Source: Brachynemurus nebulosus
Lineage: Eukaryota > Arthropoda > Insecta > Neuroptera > Myrmeleontidae
Direction of reading: 5' to 3'
DNA length: 64,000 nt
NCBI GenBank assembly: GCA_035578155.1
Contig: JAPWDM010000043.1
Location: forward strand, 2,279,419 to 2,343,418
Positions 1 to 11,377 of the stretch are shown piece by piece; positions within the stretch are counted from its first letter, which is position 1, and each line of letters begins with the position of its first letter. The position numbers and the translations under genes are program-made. The notes beneath the pieces are model-generated. The model saw only the letters and a list, made by a program, of their open reading frames with translations. It had not been told where the DNA came from and made no database searches.

Positions 1-743
1 TCCTAACCAATTTTATCAATGCCTCTCATACAAGTAAGAGCTCCATCTTATAATACTCCATTCTTGAATTATTGGTGTTTTTTTGACCTTATCTCTTATT
101 ACCCCGGTCTCCCCTAGATAGAATGATTTTTTTTTGAGTTCTCATAAACCACAAGATATAGAGTCGATGAAATTGGTAAAAAAATAGTTTTAAAACTTTA
201 ATATCATTTCTGGATAATTTCGCGATTTTTTCTAATTGTGTTTACCTTTTTAAACGTCTTACCTTTTTCGAAGAAAAATCTCGGAACTTTTATAATTTTT
301 TCGTTATATCCGTCTGTCACACTCCTATAATTTCTACATCTCTCGATCTATGAACATGAAATTTTGTATGTACGTGGTTCAGGTAGAGATTTCAGTTAAA
401 CCGCAGCAAAACAAATGTTTTTCTCCTTTTTAAGATACTTTTGCGCATTGAAATATGGGGCAGAAAATTTTTTGTATGCACCATATCGTGTGAGATATAT
501 TACTAGAAAAAGCTTACAAAATGAAATTGAGGTTCCTCTACCAGTTTTCATTTTTGAACTCCGTTTGTAATATACTTAGTTGCAAATACCGAATAGATTG
601 CCCCCCTTCTTCTATAATTTATGGTTACTCGGGTCACAATGGCTATGATTGTAAAAAATGGTAAAAGTTCGTAACTAATTATTTTAAAATTATTATAAGC
701 TAGACAAAGAAAGTAAATTTAGTGTTATTGCTGTATAACAATG

Positions 744-1080
744 AGCCGATTCATATCGGTGTAAACCAAAGCCGCTTGCTCTCGTTTTGAATCAATTTGT
801 ACTTGTTCTGAATCAAACTTGGCTTGCTTTTGACATTTTTGTATATTCCTGTCTCATTTTCCATGTTCTAGAGAGAAGGGTCAAGTATTGCGTTCGGTAT
901 ACATCGTATACAATATACGATGTATACCGAACACTAAACTTGACCCTTCTCTCTAGAACATAGAAAGTGAGACAGGAATATACAAAAATGTCAAAAGCAA
1001 GCCAAGTGTGATTCAAAACAAATGCAAATTTATTCAAAACGAGAGCAAGCGGCTTTGGCTTGGACCGATACGAATCGGCT
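744..1080. mobile_element. Fold-back MITE, 337 bp
   Basis: The two halves are inverted copies of each other almost end to end. They open with AGCCGATTC and close with GAATCGGCT, and the centre (near 905-925) is a palindrome around CGGTATACATCGTATAC. Both arms carry GACCCTTCTCTCTAGAACAT or its complement. A transcript of either strand would fold into a long hairpin. There is no coding capacity. It lies in the intron upstream of the 1217 exon. I could not settle a target duplication. Confidence 0.85.
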
Positions 1081-1216
1081 GATCATATACATATAAAGCT
1101 GTGTCTATACATAATCAAAAAAAAAAAAAAAATTAACTGAAAAACTGTTATTACGATTGTTACTGTACCCAAAATAGAAATTTCGATTAATTAATATCTG
1201 TATATAATTTTTGAAG

Positions 1217-1417
1217 GCACTGATTGGTGACAACTATTCGACGAAGGAAACTGTCGTGCATGAAAATGGAAAAGTTATGCCTGATAGCGATGATTACAAA
1301 GAATTTCTTCACATTCCATTAGATTATTATGATATTAAACAGAATAAACCTCTTAGATTAAAAAAGAAATTATATGAATTCTATACGGCTCCAATCACAA
1401 AATTTTGGGCAAATGCA
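1217..1417 (+). CDS. Trpm: TRPM channel, internal exon (pre-S1 region)
   Basis: This 67-codon exon encodes the cytoplasmic stretch just before the channel core of a TRPM cation channel. It ends in a segment containing KKLYEFYTAPITKFW, which in TRPM proteins leads straight into S1. It starts after an AG at 1215-1216 and ends at a GTAAGT donor at 1418, phase 0 on both sides. The reading frame continues directly into the exon at 11378. The N-terminal half of the protein (the TRPM homology regions) must lie upstream of the window. TRPM family membership comes from recognised motifs across all five exons. The single-gene symbol follows insect usage and is inferred, not proven. Confidence 0.9.
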
Positions 1418-2079
1418 GTAAGTAACGAATTTTTTACAACTCTAGTATTATAAAAAAATAACATAAGCTATTTATTAGTGTAACTGAACTTTATAAGTAA
1501 ACAGAGTTTTTAAAAATTTTTTGCTTTTATGTATTAGGTAGGTATTAACCAAAACCAAATTTGAAAATGAACAAAACCTATTACTAAGAATTTTAGTATT
1601 AAATCATATTTAAAAATGAACAAAATCACGATCCCAAGTTGTGTACTCCCTTTGTAAGTATGATAGTTTAGGACTTTTTTTGGAAAAACTAATAAAAAAT
1701 TAGTTTCATTATTAGTAATTTTAAAAAATCCGTACTGAAATATTCTTTAAAAAAAAATTTTAACTTGGCACTGACGACTTACTACTACAATAGTACAAAT
1801 GTGTTCAAGGTTATACGGAGCACTATACTGACAGTGCATTTAAATCGGTATTTGCCTCATACGACCTTGAACACTTGAAAATTCAGTTATATAACACTAG
1901 TAAACAGTGATTTTGTTAAACAAATTCGAGTCGTTTTTTTAAACACTACTATCTACCCACAAATAAACCTTATACTTAGTTTTGTTCAATCACCCTCAGT
2001 TTCTGTTAAACAAAACCGATTACATGAATTTTGCTTACTGACATAAGCCTAAGCGAAACGCTCTTATACTAGGTAAACG

Positions 2080-2840
2080 AAATGTTCTTCACCCTCTTTT
2101 AATAAATCCTGAAGATGTATTGCTACCTCCATTCAAGGGCGGATCCAACCAATTGAAATGGGAGGGGCGGGGTGCCTCTAAGCCCAGGAGAAATTTTAGG
2201 GAATTGTGTGTTCTGAATGTATGTTTAACTAAAAAAGTTACCTATTTTCGATCAAAGGAAGGGAGCTGCATCCCCCCACAGTCACCTCCCTGGATCCGCC
2301 TGTGCCTCCATTGCACATCAAACTCGGACTTATGAAAAACTTTGCAAAAGCTATGGACACTAATGGAAATGGTTTTTGTTACTTGAAACAAAAATTTCCA
2401 AAAATCAGCGATGCTAAAATGAAAAAGGGTATATTTGTAGGATCACAAATTAGATAACTACGGACTCATAAATAGTTTGAATAAAAACTTAATCCGATCG
2501 AAAAATCTGCATGAACATGTTTTCGAAATATTGTTTATAATTTTCTTGGAAACCACAGGGCCGAAAACTATAAAGAGTTGGTTAGCAACTTCTTAACAGC
2601 TTACAAGGATATGGGATGCAATGTGTCGCTTAAAATACACCTTTTACACTCTCATTTAGATTTTTTTCTCATAATTTGGGGGCCATTAGCGACGAAAACG
2701 GTGAGCGATTCTATCAGTAAATATCTAACATGGAAAAACGGTACCAAGGCAAGTGGAGTGCAAACATGTTAGCTGACTACTGTTGGACACTCAAAGGAGA
2801 TGTATCTAACGCTAAATATTCCCGAAAATCCTGAATAAGA
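2080..2840 (+). pseudogene. Broken repeat-encoded gene (unnamed family)
   Basis: On the + strand, conceptual translation in pieces reads through LHPLLINPEDVLLPP, then (after the MITE) HIKLGLMKNFAKAMD, FPKISDAKMKKGIFVG, NYKELVSNFLTAYKDMGCN, LKIHLLHSHLDFF, MEKRYQGKW and MLADYCWTLKGDV. I recognise this series as a protein repeated many times in insect and cnidarian genomes, probably transposon-derived, but I cannot name its function. Several stops and frameshifts interrupt it, and a 171-bp hAT-type MITE has split the coding region at 2134. It is clearly dead. Family recognition is from memory. Confidence 0.6.
2134..2304. mobile_element. hAT-type MITE, 171 bp, 8-bp TSD
   Basis: Terminal inverted repeats CAAGGGCGGATCCA and TGGATCCGCCTGTG bound the element. 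The 8-bp duplication CCTCCATT occurs at 2126-2133 and 2305-2312. An 8-bp duplication fits hAT transposition (P-type elements also give 8 bp). Removing one duplication rejoins the reading frame of the surrounding pseudogene, which confirms the insertion. Confidence 0.9.
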
Positions 2841-3040
2841 TTAAAATATAAGTTATTTTTATTCATTAGATATGATTTTTAACCATATATAATTTAAAAA
2901 AATTAGCTGCTGTTGCAAGAAAACTGAGGGTGACTGAAATTTTTTAAAAACGCAGTTTAGTTACAAATTAGTTGTAAATACAAAATAGCCCATTCAATTT
3001 CATTTAACTTTCATTAAGGTCATTTTTGTCTATCAGTGTA

Positions 3041-3088
3041 ATTAGTCAAATACCCCATTAGTATATACTAATGGGGTATTTGACTAAT
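3041..3088. repeat. Perfect 48-bp palindrome
   Basis: ATTAGTCAAATACCCC leads in and GGGGTATTTGACTAAT leads out, with the centre TTAGTATATACTAA and no unpaired loop. The arms are 24 bp each and fully complementary. It may be a minimal fold-back element or a recombination product. Confidence 0.9.
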
Positions 3089-3302
3089 TTTGGGAAACTG
3101 TTTTAAAATACACGTATTTATCCATAAATACGTTTATGCATCTATTTATTCTTAATTTTTTAAAATAATGCCGAAAATGCTTAGAAAAAATTGATTGAAT
3201 AATTGTGTTTAAAACTAGTGCGAAAACGTTCATTAACTGTCAATTACGTCATATTCTCTAGATAGCAACAGGTGGTCTGTAACTAAGATAAAATACTGTT
3301 TA

Positions 3303-5632
3303 TTACCCGACTGCATCAGAAGGAGGGTAATGTATTTCGAAAGTTTGTATGTATCCTCTGATTATATCTGTTTCTGTGGCGCAGCCTACAGTCTAAACGG
3401 GTTGACGGATTTTGGTAAAGGTGTTGCTGGATTTGTCTTAATCTGGGGATTGCTATAGGCTGCATGAAATTTCAAAATTCATCTCCAAAATAGGGGATGT
3501 AAAATTTATGTAGTAAACCATTGAGTCTAGAAACGTGAAATTTTACAGACGAGTTCTTTATGTAACGTAGGGAAGCACTAAGAAAAGATTTTTGGGTATT
3601 CATCCCCTAAGGGTATAAAGTTGGGGATGAAAATTTATGAAAGGTAAAATTTTGCATAGGGCCACAGGGGTCCTTTAATAATGTAGAGGAGTATTTAGAG
3701 GTAGAATTTTGTAAAAATTTATCCATTAAGGGTGTAAAATAGGGGATGAAAATTTATATAAAAAACCGCTGGGTTTAGAAATAACGCAAGCAAGCACCAA
3801 GAGTGGATTTCTAAACTTTCGCTTCCTAAGGGGTTAAAATAGGGGATGAAAATTTATATAGAAAACCGCTGGGTTTAGAAACGTAAAATTTTGTACACAG
3901 GTTCCTTAAGTAACGCAAGCAAGCACCAAGAGTGGATTTTTAGAATTTCATTTCCTAAGGGGTTAAAATAGGGGATGAAAATTTATATAGAAATTGTTGA
4001 GTCTAGAAACGTGAAATTCTACAAAGGGGTTCTTTATATAATGTAGGCGCGCACCAAGAAGGGGTTTTGGAAATTCATCCCCTAACGGGGTAAAATAGGC
4101 GGTTAAAATTTATTTAAAAAACCTACTGGGCCCAGGAACGTGAAATTTTGTACAGGATTTCTTTATGTAGCGTAGGTGAGCTCTAAGAAGTGATTTTTGA
4201 AATTTAATTCCGTAAGGATATAAAATAGGGGATGAAAATTTTTATAGAAAACCATTGAGTCTAGAAACGTGAAATTCTGCACAGGTGTTTTTTAGTAACC
4301 TAAGCGTGTACCAAGTGCAGATTTTTAAAATTTCATACCCTAAGGCGGTAGGACAAGGGTTGAAAATTTATATGGAAACTATATAGTTTTTGTCGATGAA
4401 TTAATTCATCCGTGTGAAGTCGATGACTACATAGTAAGTGTACGACATCATTTAATCAACCTTCAATGACTCTATGCGAATGAAGTCATAGACAAAAGCT
4501 AGTATATTAGCGCTAGCATAAAAAAAGTTTTTAATATCAAATTCGTGGTAATTTAAACTGCCAGCCGCAGTAATCTCATATGCGTACCTATATATTTTTA
4601 CCCGACTGCATCAGACGGAGGGTAATGTGTTTAGGAAGTATATATGTATCCTCTGATTATGTCTGTTTCTGTGGCGCAGATGCATAAACGGCTTGACGCA
4701 TTTTGGTAAAGAAGGTGTCACTGGATTCGTCTTAATCTCGGGGGTGCTATAGGCTTCATTAAATTTCAAAATTCATTCCTTAAATAAGGGATGAAAAATT
4801 AATATAGCAAACCACTGGGTGTAGAATCGTGAAATTTTGCAGACGAGTTTTTTATGTAACGTAAGGGAGCACCAAGAAAAGATTTTTGGAAATTCATCCC
4901 TTAGGAATATAAAGTAGGGGATGAAAATTTATGAAAAGTAAAATTTTGCACAGGGCCATCGGGGTCCTTTAGTAATGTAGATGAGTATTAAGAGGGAGAA
5001 TTTTTGTAAAAATCTATCCATTAAGGGTGTAAATTAGGGGATGAAAATTTATATAGGAAACCACTGGGTTTAGAAACGTAAAATTTTGTACAAAGGTTCT
5101 TCTAGAAATGTAAGCAAGCACTAAGAGTGGATTTCTAGACTTTCGCTTCCTAAGGGGTTAAAATAGGGGATGAAAATTTATATAGAAAACCGTTGAGTTT
5201 AGAAACGTTAAATTCTATAAAGGGGTTCTTTATATAATGTAGGCGAGCACCAAGAAGGAATTTTGCAAAATCATCCCCTAAGGGGGTACAATAGGCCGTC
5301 AAAATTTATTTAAAAAACCTACTGGGCTCAGAAACGTGAACTTTTACACAGGATTTCCTTATGTAGCGTAGGTGAGCTATAAGAAGGGATTTTTGGAATT
5401 TTATTTCTTAAGGATATGAAATAGGAGATAAAAATTTATATAGAAAACTATTGGCTCTAGAAACGTGAAATTCTGCACAGGGGTTTTTTAGTAACGTAAG
5501 CGAGTACCAAGTGCAGATTTTTAAAATTTCATACCCTAAGGCGGTAGGACAAGGGTTGAAAATTTATATGGAAACTAGTTTTCAGCCATGGAAACTAGAA
5601 TTCACCCATGTGGAGTTGATGACAACATAGTG
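3303..5632 (+). repeat. Two head-to-tail copies of a ~1.2-1.3-kb non-coding repeat with internal subunits
   Basis: Two copies start with TACCCGACTGCATCAGA, near 3306 and 4601. Each is built from degenerate ~110-130-bp subunits containing GGGGATGAAAATTTATA, a segment like GGGTTTAGAAACGTGAAATT, and AGCACCAAGA. Copy 1 ends near 4600 with GCCAGCCGCAGTAAT. Copy 2 is interrupted at 5632 by the mag-like gypsy element and resumes at 10563, ending near 10725. No ORF of note. The family is not known to me. The structure suggests a transposon with tandem internal repeats that duplicated in place. Confidence 0.8.
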
Positions 5633-5854
5633 TTGTATTTTTGATAATTGTTAATGTTCGATTATTGATAACTTTGGAAAATTAGCACTCAAGGAAAAAA
5701 AACCGGACCACCTTATTCGTTTCATTACTTTATTTTAACTAACTCTAACTGTACATAAAAAGTGTATCAAATGAAAAGGTTTCGCTTTGATTGATAGTGT
5801 CAATGAATGTGTCGCGATGGCGTTACTGTGTCAATTCATGTTTTAGTTATGACA
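5633..5854 (-). repeat. 3' LTR of mag-like gypsy
   Basis: 222 bp, from TGTTGTAT to TTATGACA on the + strand, nearly identical to 10334-10557. The adjacent bases 5855-5863 (ATTCTCCCA, i.e. TGGGAGAAT on the element's sense strand) form a short polypurine tract. The preceding CATAG is the target duplication. Confidence 0.92.
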
Positions 5855-6008
5855 ATTCTCCCACGCTTATTTGAAAATATAATTGAAAACAAATGTATCA
5901 TGAAATAGTATAATTACAATATGATATATCGTGTAATGGATGTCAGTATGTATCGAAGTAATTGTTTTGTTGGTTTAATTTGATGTTATGTATTATTTGA
6001 GTAAGGTG

Positions 6009-7435
6009 TTAACATTGAATCTTATGTATGAAATCACGAAGGTGTTTCGGTAGTTGTCTGACTCTTGCAGATCGCCGTAGAGTCTGGTCTTGAGGGGGCT
6101 GGTCTTCTTCGATTACTGGTTCCTGGATGTCGGCTGGAACAGGGAGTTGGTCTTCCAGGTGTTCTGCGTTAGGTTGATTGAGTGGAATGTTGACTAGATC
6201 TCCTAACTCGATAGTTTGCTGTTGATTACGAGGTTCCGGTGCGAATGATACCGTCCTCTCTGGTTGCTTCTCTGGTTCCGGTTGTGGAACTTCGGTTGAT
6301 CGGAGTTGGTCGATATGGCGCTTCAACTTGTACCCATCGTCTAGTTCTACTAAGTAGTGTAGATGTCCAAATTTACGTACTACTGTTCCAAACTTCCATT
6401 GATTTTTGTTGGGGGTGTAGTAGCGCGCTTGTACGCGTTCTCCCACGCTTAATTGACGGGTTTTTCCTCCTGATGTTTCAGTTGGCTGGAACTTGATTGG
6501 TTTTAGTGCATCTAGTTGAATGCGCATGTTGCGTTTCAGATACTGTTCAGCAGGAGTTTTCTGGTTATTCAGTGGAGTTGCTCTGTATCTGAAAAGAATT
6601 TCTTGTACTTTTTTCCGCATTGAAACTGGTTCGTCGATCATTGCTGCTAATCGTTTTTTCAATGTTTGCACACTCCTTTCTGCTAACCCGTTTGTGGCTG
6701 GATGTCCTGGCGCGATGAACTTGCAAAAAATTCCCGCTCCTCTGCAGAACTGTTGAAAATCTTCGCTGGTAAAAATTGTGACATTGTCTGAGACAATGAC
6801 TTCTGGAAATCCGTGCCTTGAAAAAATTTCTTGAAGTAGTTCGATGGTCGATGCTGAAGATGGCGCTGCTGAGCATGGTTCAATTTCTGCCCATTTCGAT
6901 TTTGCGTCGATCACCACTAAAAAATGATGTCCTTGGTATGGCCCTGCATAATCGATGTGGATACGTTGCCAATTTTCTTCTGGTTCCTCCCAGGGGTGGA
7001 GGGGGGCTTTCGCCGGGCTGCTCTTTACTTTTGCGCATGAAGGCACGCTCGGACTAGGCGTTCGATGTCTTTGTCGATGTGTTTCCAGTAGACATAACGA
7101 CGGGCGAGTTGTTTCATCTTCGAAATTCCGATGTGTGTTCGATGTAGTTCTTCCAAGACTGCAGTTTGTAGCATTGACGGGACCACGACACGTTGACCTC
7201 TGAAGATTATTCCGTTATCCACGGTAAATTCCAGATCTGTAGTTCCCTCTTCCTGAAGTTCTTGTAGAATGTTGGAAAGTTGCTCATCGTTTTTCGTCTC
7301 TTCCCGAATAGAATCAAAAGTGATTGTAGGGGTGTAGATTGTGTTGATCATTTCTTCACATAGGAGATGAACTTCTTCGTTGATTACACTGTCGGTGTAT
7401 GGCGTTGATTCGTCTTTCAGTGGTGCCCGAGACAA
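6009..7435 (-). pseudogene. Integrase region of mag-like gypsy
   Basis: Two overlapping frames. 7435-7025 carries the spacer and the N-terminal integrase zinc-binding part (HRTHIGISKMKQLARRYVYW). 7046-6009 carries the catalytic core, with Asp in HIDYAGP, Asp in VIVSDN and Glu in NGLAERS, and then a charged C-terminal tail ending about 340 residues in. A frameshift near 7040 separates the zinc finger from the core, and the second Cys pair lies at that break. The family's role is to insert the cDNA into chromosomes. The canonical Gly after the second Asp-Asn is Val here. Confidence 0.88.
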
Positions 7436-8055
7436 TCAATCTGCGTTTGCATTTTCGGATCCTTTCCTGAAGACTACTTTGTAATCGAATCCTGACAAGA
7501 ATGCTGCGTAACGCTGTAGACGGGCTGAAATCCCTGGCAATTTGGCATGTTGATGGAAAATTCTGGACAATGGTTGATTATCTGTGTAAAGTTGAAATTG
7601 TCTTCCAAAAAGATACTGGAAAAATCTGTCCGTTCCGAACACAATTGCTAACGCTTCTCTGTCCAGTTGAGAGTAATTTTGCTCAGCTTGTGTTAACGAA
7701 CGCGATGCGAAGGCGACTGGTTTCTCTTGATCGTCAACAATGTGGGATAGCACTGCTCCGATTCCTGTAGGGCTGGCATCACAAGCAAGTCGTACTTGTA
7801 ATTCGGGGTTAAACGGCACGACAACTCGATGGTTTATGATTTCCTGTTTCAGTTGATTAAAGGCCGCTTCGCATTCTTTTGTCCATTTGAAAACTGTTTT
7901 GTCTTTCAACAAATGCCGGAGAGGGGATGTAATTGTTGAGGCGTCTGGGATGAATCTGCTGTAGAAAGTTACCAATCCTAAAAAAGATTTTGTTTCCTCT
8001 TTTGATTTCGGTCTTGCCATTTCCTTAATAGCTTTGATTTTTTCCGGTGACTTAT
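7436..8055 (-). pseudogene. RT thumb/RNase H region of mag-like gypsy
   Basis: A 194-codon frame (8020-7436) follows the RT part in a different frame. It contains LGLVTFYSRFIPD (RT thumb/connection), then RNase H with LACDASPTGIGAVLS (first Asp), EKPVAFASRSL, REALAIVFG (Glu) and LYTDNQPL (Asp). The sequence ends at an in-frame TGA (7436-7438) just after SENANAD, where active elements continue into the integrase spacer (the downstream frame resumes with LSRAPL). This is a nonsense mutation in an otherwise recognisable domain. Confidence 0.88.
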
Positions 8056-9923
8056 AAATGAAATTCGATACGTTCCTGAAAAAAACTACATTTTCGGCGA
8101 TTCAGATGTAAGTTAAATTTCCTGAGTTGATCCAGACACTTGATTAAGTTTTCTTTACATTCCTCTTTTGTTGAGCCATGAACGATGATGTCGTCGAAAT
8201 ATTTTTCTGTTTTTGGTATATCCCTCAAAATGTGGTCGATGATACGGTTGAATTCCGATGGAGCCGTTTTGATTCCAAAAGAGATTCGATTCATTTTGTA
8301 TGTTCCTCGATGTGTCGATATTGTTTGGATTTCACTTGATTGATCGTCTACTTGGAGATGAAGATACGCTTTGTAGAGGTCCCGGTTTTCCCGGAGTTTC
8401 AAATTGACCTTGAAGTTTGGGACGCATCCAATCTTTTCTTCGAAAATATCAGCGTACTGCGTGATAATTTGATCTGTTTCGTTGATATTACTTACGGCGT
8501 TGAATTCCATCGATGGCCCTTGATTTTGTTGATCGATTTGCGATAGGTTGATGTTCAATTTTCGGATCCACGCTCGTCCTAGAATTGCGTCATAACCTTC
8601 TGGAACGATGTAGATATCATCTTTGATGATGTTGCCGTTGAATTCCGCTTTGACCTTGATTTTCCCGTCTGGAGCAAAAACGTCCCGTGTGTAAGATCGA
8701 AAACGTATTTTTGCTGGTTCCAGTGGGTTGTTGAATTGTAGTTTCGCATATAGGTTGCGAGGTAGAAACGTGTATCCAGAGCCGGAGTCGATTTCGAATT
8801 GTACTGGTTTTCCCTCGACGTTGACTTGTGCATGGTATCGCTCCAGGTCCTTGTCTGCAGGTCGGTTCTGGTAGGTGTCGATGATTTGGAAAGTTTCGTA
8901 CTCCTTGCTAGTGGCTTCCTTCCCTACAGAGTTAATTTTTTCTTCCTGTACAGAATTAGTAGCCTTTTGTGTTGATTTTGATTTTCCGCTCAATAAGGAC
9001 CCAATACAAACCTTGGCTACATGGCCAGATTTTTTGCATTCGGTACACTTAAGCTTTGATTTATCACTTCGGCAATCTTTTACCGTGTGATTGTCTCTTC
9101 CGCATCTCAAGCATAGGCCATCAATGCCCAATTTGCGGTAGTCGATTTTTGACTTTGTTGAGCCGGAACTGTGTTGGCGCTGGTCACGGTTGTCCTTTTT
9201 ATCCTTTTTGGATTTATTTATTTTGTTGATGTTCGTGGTTGATGTTGGATGTGGTGCCCTCTGTGCCAGTTCCTTCGAGTCGATCTTTGCCGCCTCCAAA
9301 ACAATTGCCTTTGATACGATTTCATCGAAGCTTTTTGTTTCGGATTGCAGCAATTTTTCTCTGATGGAGCTGTCCTTGTGAATGTGAATGAATTGTGCTC
9401 GTAGAAATATATCTATTATAGATGCTGCGCAAGCGCAGTCTGAAACGAAATGGCAGTCTCCGATGTCAGCTCTCAATGTTGCGACATAATCTGAAGTTGA
9501 CTGTTTATCAGTTTGATATTTCGATAAAAATTGATGTTGAGCAACAAGTACATTCTTTTCCGGCGCTAAGTGCTTTTCCAAAAGATTGATTAATTCTTCG
9601 TATGATTTTTCTTTTGGCTTTTTTGGCGCTGCCAATGCTGCGATCATGTTGAAAAATTTGGTACCGATTAAATTTAAAAGAAGTTTTGCACAGTAATCTT
9701 TGTTATTAAATACATTTTTCATTTCTAAATAATTTTCGAAACGAGACTTGTAATTACGAAATGATTCTTTTGATGAATCGAAATTTTCAAAATTTGGTAA
9801 CAAGGTTGTATTGACTGTTACTCCTTTGTTATTTGTTTGATTTTGATTTGAGTTTTTTTCCAATATTTTGTCAAGCATTATTTGTTGAAATTCCATAAAT
9901 TTTGCAAATGGTGTGGAATCCAT
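8052..9923 (-). pseudogene. gag-protease-RT ORF of mag-like gypsy
   Basis: A 623-codon ORF starts at ATG 9923. The gag part has a capsid-like region (FRNYKSRFENYLEM, LLEKHLAP) and two zinc knuckles, CLRCGRDNHTVKDC and CTECKKSGHVAKVC. The protease has FEIDSGSGYTFLP (DSG active site) and AILGRAWI. RT then begins, but LKLREN is joined directly to DLYKAYLHLQVDD: the segment normally between them (roughly 80 residues, including the first palm motifs) is missing in frame. The later palm has YFDDIIVHG. The ORF ends early at IEFHL, out of frame with RNase H. It cannot make active RT. Confidence 0.88.
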
Positions 9924-10319
9924 TTTTGATAATTACTATGAATGCAATTAAAATTGATTTATCACCTTCAAGCAGTGGAGCAAGCTACTCGATCCACCCA
10001 CTGTCACTACCTGTTGATGATCGTTTACAAAAAAAAAAAAAAAATTTTTCTTTGTTCTATTCTTATTTTTATTTTTTTTTTTTCGCTTGATTTTAATACT
10101 TGAAGAAAATATTGAAAAATGATGAATTTTTAAAAAAATTCGTGTTCGATTTGATTATAAAAACCTGGATGTGTATCGATTTTTTGATCGATTATTTCCT
10201 TTTTGCTCTGTTGCTACGTGTTGAAGTTATGATTCATCGCCACCAGCTTTGTCTTTTTTTGCGGCTAGTTTTTTCCGATTAGCTGATGTTCTCTACGTCT
10301 GCTTGTTTGATTGTTTTCA

Positions 10320-10330
10320 CCTCGTCGCCA
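10320..10330 (-). promoter_or_regulatory. Primer-binding site, Ser-tRNA-like, of mag-like gypsy
   Basis: Three bases inside the 5' LTR, the sense strand reads TGGCGACGAGG. On the + strand CCTCGTCGCCA matches the 3' end of tRNA-Ser(GCT) as I recall it, 11 bases including CCA. The 3-base spacing and position fit a minus-strand primer site. A tRNA alignment would settle it. Confidence 0.65.
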
Positions 10331-10333
10331 ATT

Positions 10334-10557
10334 TGTTGTATTCTTGACAATTGTTAATGTTCGATTATTGATAACTTTGGAAAATTAGCACTCAAGGAAA
10401 AAAAACCGGACCACCTTATTCGTTTCATTACTTTATTTTAACTAACTCTAACTGTACATAAAAAGTGTATCATATGAAAAGGTTTCGCTTTGATTGATAG
10501 TGTCAATGAATGTGTCGCGATGGCGTTACTGTGTCAATTCATGTTTTAGTTATGACA
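10334..10557 (-). repeat. 5' LTR of mag-like gypsy
   Basis: 224 bp, near-identical to 5633-5854, differing by a 2-bp indel and a few substitutions. It is followed by the CATAG target duplication. The leader region 9924-10333 between this LTR and gag is AT-rich and has no ORF. Confidence 0.92.
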
Positions 10558-10772
10558 CATAGTAAGTGTACGAAATCATTTAATCAACCTTCAGTGACTC
10601 TAAGCGGACGAAGTCGTAGACAAAAGCTATTATATTAGCGCTAGTATAAAAAAAAATTTTAATATCAAATTCGTGATAATTTAGGTTGCCAGCCGCAGTA
10701 ATGTCATATACGTACTTTTATATATTTCTTCTTCTAAATAATTAAACAACACTAAAAAGATCTAAATAAAAA

Positions 10773-10982
10773 AATTAATTAAAAAAATCAAAAGACCCGA
10801 CTGCATTTAAAGTAAACTAAAACGAGCAGTCGGAGCCAAAGGTGTTGTACCAAGTTAAAGAGAAAAGTTTGATGCGTCCGACTGCTTTACTCTTTATTCA
10901 TTCTTCTTTTTCTCTATTTCATCTTGTTTCCACCGTTTTAGTTTAAATGCAGTCGGGTTTTTTGATTTTTTTAATTAATTTT
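10773..10982. mobile_element. MITE with ~50-bp terminal inverted repeats
   Basis: The left end carries AATTAATTAAAAAAATCA then ACCCGACTGCATTTAAA and ACTAAAACG. The right end is the reverse complement with few differences. A second inner inverted pair is GCAGTCGGA/TCCGACTGC. The ACCCGACTGCAT core is shared with the start of the 1.3-kb repeats at 3306 and 4601. Non-coding, ~210 bp. Confidence 0.8.
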
Positions 10983-11377
10983 TTTTTACTGATCACTAGG
11001 AAAAGAAATTATTGATTTTTTTTTAAATTAATTAAATTTAAATCAATTTCTAATTAAATTTAAATCAATTTAAATTTGCTAACCTGAATTTAAAGTAGCG
11101 ACCCTAGTGGCGAAAGTGTTGAAATATAAGAGAATGTAACGTCACAGCCTGTTTTTGTTCACATGGTTTATTGCATGGAAAAAATACTTTTTTAATTAAT
11201 TTTTTTAAAATTAAATAATGATAATTAAGATGAATTAGCATATTAAATCGCTGTTTTTTATTATCAGTTTTCATTAAAATTTGTTTTGATTATTTTTCTT
11301 TGATACTGTTAAATACCCCATTGTAAGTTGTTTAATTGTAAGAGAAATTTATGAAATATCCTTTCTTTTTTTTGTAG

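Larger units (their letters stand above)
5633..10557 (-). mobile_element. mag-like Ty3/gypsy LTR retrotransposon, complete but defective
   Basis: The element is bounded by 222- and 224-bp LTRs and by the 5-bp target duplication CATAG (5628-5632 and 10558-10562). On the minus strand it reads 5' LTR, primer site, gag, protease, RT, RNase H, integrase, polypurine tract, 3' LTR. No envelope gene is present. Between gag and integrase I count one stop codon, two frameshifts and one internal deletion in RT. The Ser-tRNA-like primer site and the pol sequence suggest the mag group; that assignment is inference. The LTRs differ by only a few changes, so the insertion is fairly recent. Confidence 0.92.
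1418..11377 (+). other. 10-kb TRPM intron loaded with mobile elements
   Basis: The intron has a GTAAGT donor and a pyrimidine-rich TTTGTAG acceptor. Most of it is accounted for by separate entries: a broken repeat gene with a MITE in it, the tandem 1.3-kb repeats, the mag-like gypsy element and a MITE at 10773-10982. The stretches 1418-2080, 2850-3300 and 10985-11377 are AT-rich and show no gene. They include an inverted pair of GTTCAAGGT/ACCTTGAAC near 1804 and 1863. Confidence 0.8.

Noticed and set aside
6239..7203. Plus-strand ORFs over the gypsy integrase
   Set aside because: They are antisense shadows of the integrase reading frame.
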